Source: Tenacibaculum discolor
GTDB taxonomy: Bacteria > Bacteroidota > Bacteroidia > Flavobacteriales > Flavobacteriaceae
Assembly (NCBI RefSeq): GCF_003664185.1
Contig: NZ_RCCS01000011.1
Coordinates: 62,001-126,000 of the forward strand
Length of the DNA stretch: 64,000 nt
Direction of reading: 5' to 3'
A program made the translations under genes and the position numbers. The notes under the pieces are model-generated. The model made no database searches and was not told where the DNA came from. It saw nothing but the letters and a program-made list of their open reading frames with translations. This document shows positions 61,317 to 64,000 of the stretch, piece by piece (positions within the stretch are counted from its first letter, which is position 1; each line of letters begins with the position of its first letter).

Positions 61317-61336
61317 TGGTCCCACATGGGCTCGAA
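61317..61336 (-). other. Probable attachment site: 20-bp fragment of a tRNA 3' end
   Basis: On the minus strand the bases read TTCGAGCCCATGTGGGACCA. This looks like the T-loop, the 3' T-stem (CCATG), the acceptor 3' strand (TGGGACC) and the discriminator base of a tRNA. Upstream sequence (to the right) does not continue as a tRNA, so it is a remnant. The integrase gene starts 160 bases to the right. The intact tRNA is predicted at the far, unseen end of the element. From memory the tail resembles flavobacterial elongator tRNA-Met. Confidence 0.6.
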
Positions 61337-61472
61337 TTATTTGTTTGTGGTTGTGTGTGGAAATTCAAAAACTCAATAAAACATAGGTTTAGTAGGGAGT
61401 TGTTATGTGTTGTTGTTTTGTGTAAATACAGTTAAAAATAGTTTTTCTTTCCCGTTATCTTTCCCTTTTTGT

Positions 61473-61480
61473 TATATTTG
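61473..61480 (+). promoter_or_regulatory. -7 promoter element of the integrase gene
   Basis: TATATTTG matches TAnnTTTG and lies 15 bases before the ATG at 61496. This decides against the TTG start at 61469. Confidence 0.65.
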
Positions 61481-61495
61481 GGAAAAATTGTAATT

Positions 61496-62782
61496 ATGTA
61501 TTTTTATCTTAAACAACCCAAGTCAGACAAAGCTACAGTAATTGATTTAATTTATCATTTAAAAGCTGAAAAGAAAAACTTCAAATACAGTACAGGACAA
61601 AAAATAATTCCTGCGGATTGGGATTTTTCTGCCAGATACCCAAAATTAAAACGTGGAGCATCTGGAAAAAAGAATAAACAAATAGCTCTTGTTTTGGATA
61701 ATTATAGGAAACATTTAGAAGATACTATTTCTGATTTTAAAATTCAAAACCGACATTTAACAAGAGAAGATTTAAAACTAATTTTTGAGAAAAAATTTAA
61801 TGCAAATTATAAGGATGATAAGATACCTTTTAATGTCAAAGATGCTATTGAAGTATTTATTGAAAATAAGAAAAAAGGAGGTGGAGTGTCGGATAATTGG
61901 AAGAAGAAATACACCAATTTAAAGAATAAGATAACCTTATTCGATGTTTATAAAAAAAGGCAAACAGTTTTTACAGATTTAAACGAAAATTGGTTAGATG
62001 CTTATTGCGGTTTTTTACGTGATTTCCCGAACTTGGTAGACAAGAAAAAAGCTAAAGAAATAAAGTCTATAGTTCCAAAAGTAGGTCAATCAGACAATAC
62101 ATTATATAGGCATGTTAATTTATTATTCACATTTTTAAAATGGGTAAGAAAAAATTATAAAATTGAAATTCAGGAGTTAACAAATCCAGTTGATGAATAC
62201 GATACTGATGATGTTCATTTGACAGACGAAGAAATAAAGAAAATAGAAAAGGTTTATTTAGGAAGTGAAGTTTTGCAGAGAGCTAGAGATATTTTTTTGA
62301 TAGGAGTATATTCAGGACAACGCTTTTCGGATTATTCTGTTTTTGAAAAAGAAGATATTGTACAAACTAAAAAAGGAGAAATAATAATCAAAAGGGCAGA
62401 TAAAACAGAAAAAGAAAGTTTTATTCCCTTGCATAATAAGTTAAGAGTATTGTTGGATAGGTTTGATTGGAAGATACCTAAAATGTCTACACAAAAATTT
62501 AATCCATACATTAAGGAAGTATGTATGAGGGCTAAAATTAATAATATAGTAAAGAAAACTACCCATAGGGGAAATAAGAAAGAAGTAGAATATCAGGAAA
62601 AATGGAAAATGGTAGTCAGTCATACAGCAAGAAGAACGTTTATAACATTGTCTTCAGAAAAAGGAATGCCTGACCACATCATTATGAAGATTACAGGGAT
62701 AAGAAATACAGAAACTTTAGCTAAGTATAAAAAAACAAGTCAAGATTCTGTATTTGATTACATGAATACTACTTGGGGTTAA
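61496..62782 (+). CDS. Tyrosine recombinase (site-specific integrase)
   Basis: A 428-residue integrase of the Bacteroidota phage/ICE type. An N-terminal arm-binding and SAM-like domain (to about residue 240) precedes the catalytic part. GVYSGQRFSDYSVF carries the first Arg, the HTARRTF box carries His and Arg, and Tyr411 in LAKYKKT is the predicted nucleophile. The usual GH before the Tyr reads Gly-Ile-Arg-Asn, so that His is absent. The gene starts 160 bases from the att fragment and overlaps the end of the convergent repressor by 4 bases. Confidence 0.92.
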   Translation: MYFYLKQPKSDKATVIDLIYHLKAEKKNFKYSTGQKIIPADWDFSARYPKLKRGASGKKNKQIALVLDNYRKHLEDTISDFKIQNRHLTREDLKLIFEKKFNANYKDDKIPFNVKDAIEVFIENKKKGGGVSDNWKKKYTNLKNKITLFDVYKKRQTVFTDLNENWLDAYCGFLRDFPNLVDKKKAKEIKSIVPKVGQSDNTLYRHVNLLFTFLKWVRKNYKIEIQELTNPVDEYDTDDVHLTDEEIKKIEKVYLGSEVLQRARDIFLIGVYSGQRFSDYSVFEKEDIVQTKKGEIIIKRADKTEKESFIPLHNKLRVLLDRFDWKIPKMSTQKFNPYIKEVCMRAKINNIVKKTTHRGNKKEVEYQEKWKMVVSHTARRTFITLSSEKGMPDHIIMKITGIRNTETLAKYKKTSQDSVFDYMNTTWG

Positions 62783-63492
62783 AACGTTCTTTTAATTACC
62801 TTAAAAATTTGATATACCTCATTAAGGCCTAACTCAAAATCTGAATACTCGGGACTTTTATTTCTACTATGGCAAATAATCGTCCCGTTTTCTTTATCCA
62901 GTCCGATAATATCCTTGTGAAAAACATTGTGCTTAGAAAGAATTATCCACCCGTATAAAGTAGGGTTAAATCCATTCATCCAATGATGGCGTCCAAGCTC
63001 TCTACCCAATACCAAAGCTCTGTTAGGCGTATCATTAATTCCTCCCCCGTTCATACTATCATTTTTAGTTCTAAATGCTTCGTAATTACCACGACCGTAC
63101 TTCTCTACATTAAAAGTCACTTCCTCCCACTCATAAATCACATTTGCATCATCTAGTGTTTCTAAAAAAGAAGAATAGGCATCAAAAGGAATCAATCGTG
63201 TAGTTACGTTAAAACTACCATCAGGTTTTTCCACAAAAACATTCCCATTCGCATTGACCATAATATCCTTGTTCACAAGCTCTCCCTCTCCCGTAAGTAA
63301 ATACATATAGTTAATCTCTTTATATCTATTAGTAATCGCTTTGGCAAGTTTTGGACTTATTTTACTCCTCCCATTTCTTACATAATAGATACGAGAATTA
63401 CTATTGTCTCCAATCTCAACCGATAAGCGGTTAGCTTTGATACCTAAATGGTCTAATAACTCCTGTAAAATTTCCGAACTGGTTTTCAACAT
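62779..63492 (-). CDS. CI-like repressor (XRE HTH plus S24-like domain)
   Basis: A 237-residue prophage-type repressor. The N-terminal HTH spans about residues 7-55 (KANRLSVEIGDNSNSRIYYV, then RNGRSKISPKLAKAITNRYK). The C-terminal half resembles the S24 fold, with RTKNDSMNGGGIND corresponding to the GDSM region; the catalytic-like Ser is in place. It probably holds the element's lytic or transfer genes silent. The intergenic region on its right carries a matching inverted-repeat operator. Confidence 0.85.
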   Translation of the reverse strand: MLKTSSEILQELLDHLGIKANRLSVEIGDNSNSRIYYVRNGRSKISPKLAKAITNRYKEINYMYLLTGEGELVNKDIMVNANGNVFVEKPDGSFNVTTRLIPFDAYSSFLETLDDANVIYEWEEVTFNVEKYGRGNYEAFRTKNDSMNGGGINDTPNRALVLGRELGRHHWMNGFNPTLYGWIILSKHNVFHKDIIGLDKENGTIICHSRNKSPEYSDFELGLNEVYQIFKVIKRTF

Positions 63493-63537
63493 CTTATCAA
63501 TTTCTTTAAATTATTTTATCCACAATTTATTCTAAAA

Positions 63538-63576
63538 GTTGACAATTGATTTTATTTTTGCATCATAATTGTCCAC
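63538..63576. promoter_or_regulatory. Inverted-repeat operator flanking a rightward -7 box
   Basis: GTTGACAATT (63538-63547) and AATTGTCCAC (63567-63576) match in inverted orientation at 9 of 10 bases. Between them lies the -7 box TATTTTTG (63553-63560) for the rightward gene. A third partial half site, CCACAATT, is at 63520-63527. The layout fits a repressor binding cooperatively over the divergent promoter. Confidence 0.55.
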
Positions 63577-63652
63577 GAATATAGCAATTAACGATAGATT
63601 ATTGGTGTTTGTGAGCAGAAAATAAAAAATAGCAAAAATTTAAAAATTGAAT

Positions 63653-63880
63653 ATGACCCAAGCAGACTTATTAAAAGTAAACCTTAAAGCCTTAACCATT
63701 TTTAATGCCAATGATACCATGCTTACTGTAGATGGTTGCGCAAAATATTTAAAAGTACATCCTAACACGGTTAAAAACCGCATCCATAAAAACACCATTC
63801 AAGCAATCTTTCAAGACGGTAAATACTATATCCCAAAAATTCAATTTTTAGAAAAGATAGTAGAGAGCTTTGAACAATAA
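63653..63880 (+). CDS. Small helix-turn-helix protein (excisionase-like)
   Basis: A 75-residue protein from ATG 63653 (a TTG at 63647 is less likely). The central segment TVDGCAKYLKVHPNTVKNRI is a MerR/excisionase-type HTH; the C-terminal part QAIFQDGKYYIPKIQFLEKI is the small wing and helix. In this place, divergent from the repressor, it may act as an excisionase or as an early regulator. Its promoter lies at 63553-63560. Confidence 0.75.
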   Translation: MTQADLLKVNLKALTIFNANDTMLTVDGCAKYLKVHPNTVKNRIHKNTIQAIFQDGKYYIPKIQFLEKIVESFEQ

Positions 63881-63922
63881 CCATGAAAAAGAAAACGCAA
63901 AAAGCGCAAAAACACTACAGCG

Positions 63923-63975
63923 ATAAGTAAGCACTTATTGTAAGTAGCTCACAACATTCAGGTTGTGGGTTACTT
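63923..63975. repeat. Two adjacent hairpins downstream of the HTH gene
   Basis: The first is ATAAGT (63923-63928) / ACTTAT (63933-63938). The second is AAGTAGCTCACAAC (63942-63955) / GTTGTGGGTTACTT (63962-63975), 12 of 14 bases paired around ATTCAG. There is no T-run after the second on the plus strand, so it is not an ordinary terminator. It could be a regulatory RNA fold, an origin of transfer feature, or a site for the recombination directionality factor. Confidence 0.45.
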
Positions 63976-64000
63976 AAAAAAAAGCTTTAAAGACACAAAA

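Noticed and set aside
61282-61336. A complete tRNA gene at the attachment site
   Set aside because: Only the last 20 bases of a tRNA-like sequence are present; the anticodon and D arms are missing to the right.
63883-63930. 15-codon frame MKKKTQKAQKHYSDK after the HTH gene
   Set aside because: Too short, very lysine-rich and without other support; kept out of the feature list.
1-64000. CRISPR array
   Set aside because: I see no series of direct repeats with regular spacers and no cas genes in the window.

Overview
The window looks like a marine Flavobacteriaceae chromosome (Bacteroidota; the gene content reminds me of Tenacibaculum or Polaribacter, genus not proven). The DNA is AT-rich, most starts lack a Shine-Dalgarno sequence, and many genes follow the Bacteroidota -7 element TAnnTTTG. 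There are many lipoproteins and a Bacteroidota-type DksA-like protein without a zinc finger.

Layout. 1-1.7 kb: end of an SRPBCC gene, a VOC protein, an exported DUF547 protein and a small membrane protein. 1.8-6.7 kb: Fe-S assembly operon sufA-sufB-(MBL lipoprotein)-sufC-sufD, read leftward, without sufS. 6.8-11.2 kb: four tightly packed lipoprotein genes (choice-of-anchor B protein, repeat protein, MbnP-like copper protein, MbnH-like di-heme enzyme). 11.3-19.2 kb: housekeeping genes (thiL, a Kbp-like BON-LysM protein, EamA, yicC-gmk-nadD, an M23 peptidase, GH3, MOSC). 19.2-26.3 kb: a TetR/HD-hydrolase pair with a perfect palindromic operator, S41 protease, dCMP deaminase, HupE, Lrp, umuC-umuD and a bacilliredoxin. 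26.4-35.1 kb: a DjlA-like co-chaperone, ileS, the DksA-like gene, an M61 peptidase, lspA and DUF4230. 35.1-42.3 kb, leftward: two YeeE/YedE genes, kdtA, accC-accB-fabH, rpmF-yceD and pdxA. 42.4-45.4 kb: ribE, a membrane patatin and two small genes facing it.

45.5-53.7 kb holds two stress-type operons facing each other. The rightward one encodes a membrane protein, a universal stress protein, an eRF1-like protein, an ATP-cone/endonuclease fusion, a beta-CASP RNase-like protein and a helical protein, behind a Crp/Fnr-like site. The leftward one encodes a porin, a BCCT transporter and a second universal stress protein. 54.1-60.2 kb: a PAS-only membrane sensor, an Mla-type lipid ABC transporter, an L,D-transpeptidase and a 2-hydroxyacid dehydrogenase.

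60.3-64 kb: an orphan Pycsar-type (DUF5706) membrane effector homologue, then the left end of an integrated element. That end has a 20-bp tRNA 3'-end fragment as probable attachment site, a tyrosine recombinase, a CI/S24-like repressor with an inverted-repeat operator, and a small HTH protein. The element runs off the right edge.

The best candidates for undescribed biology are the MbnP/MbnH lipoprotein operon, the USP/eRF1-like/ATP-cone-nuclease/beta-CASP operon, and the orphan Pycsar-like effector beside the integrated element.
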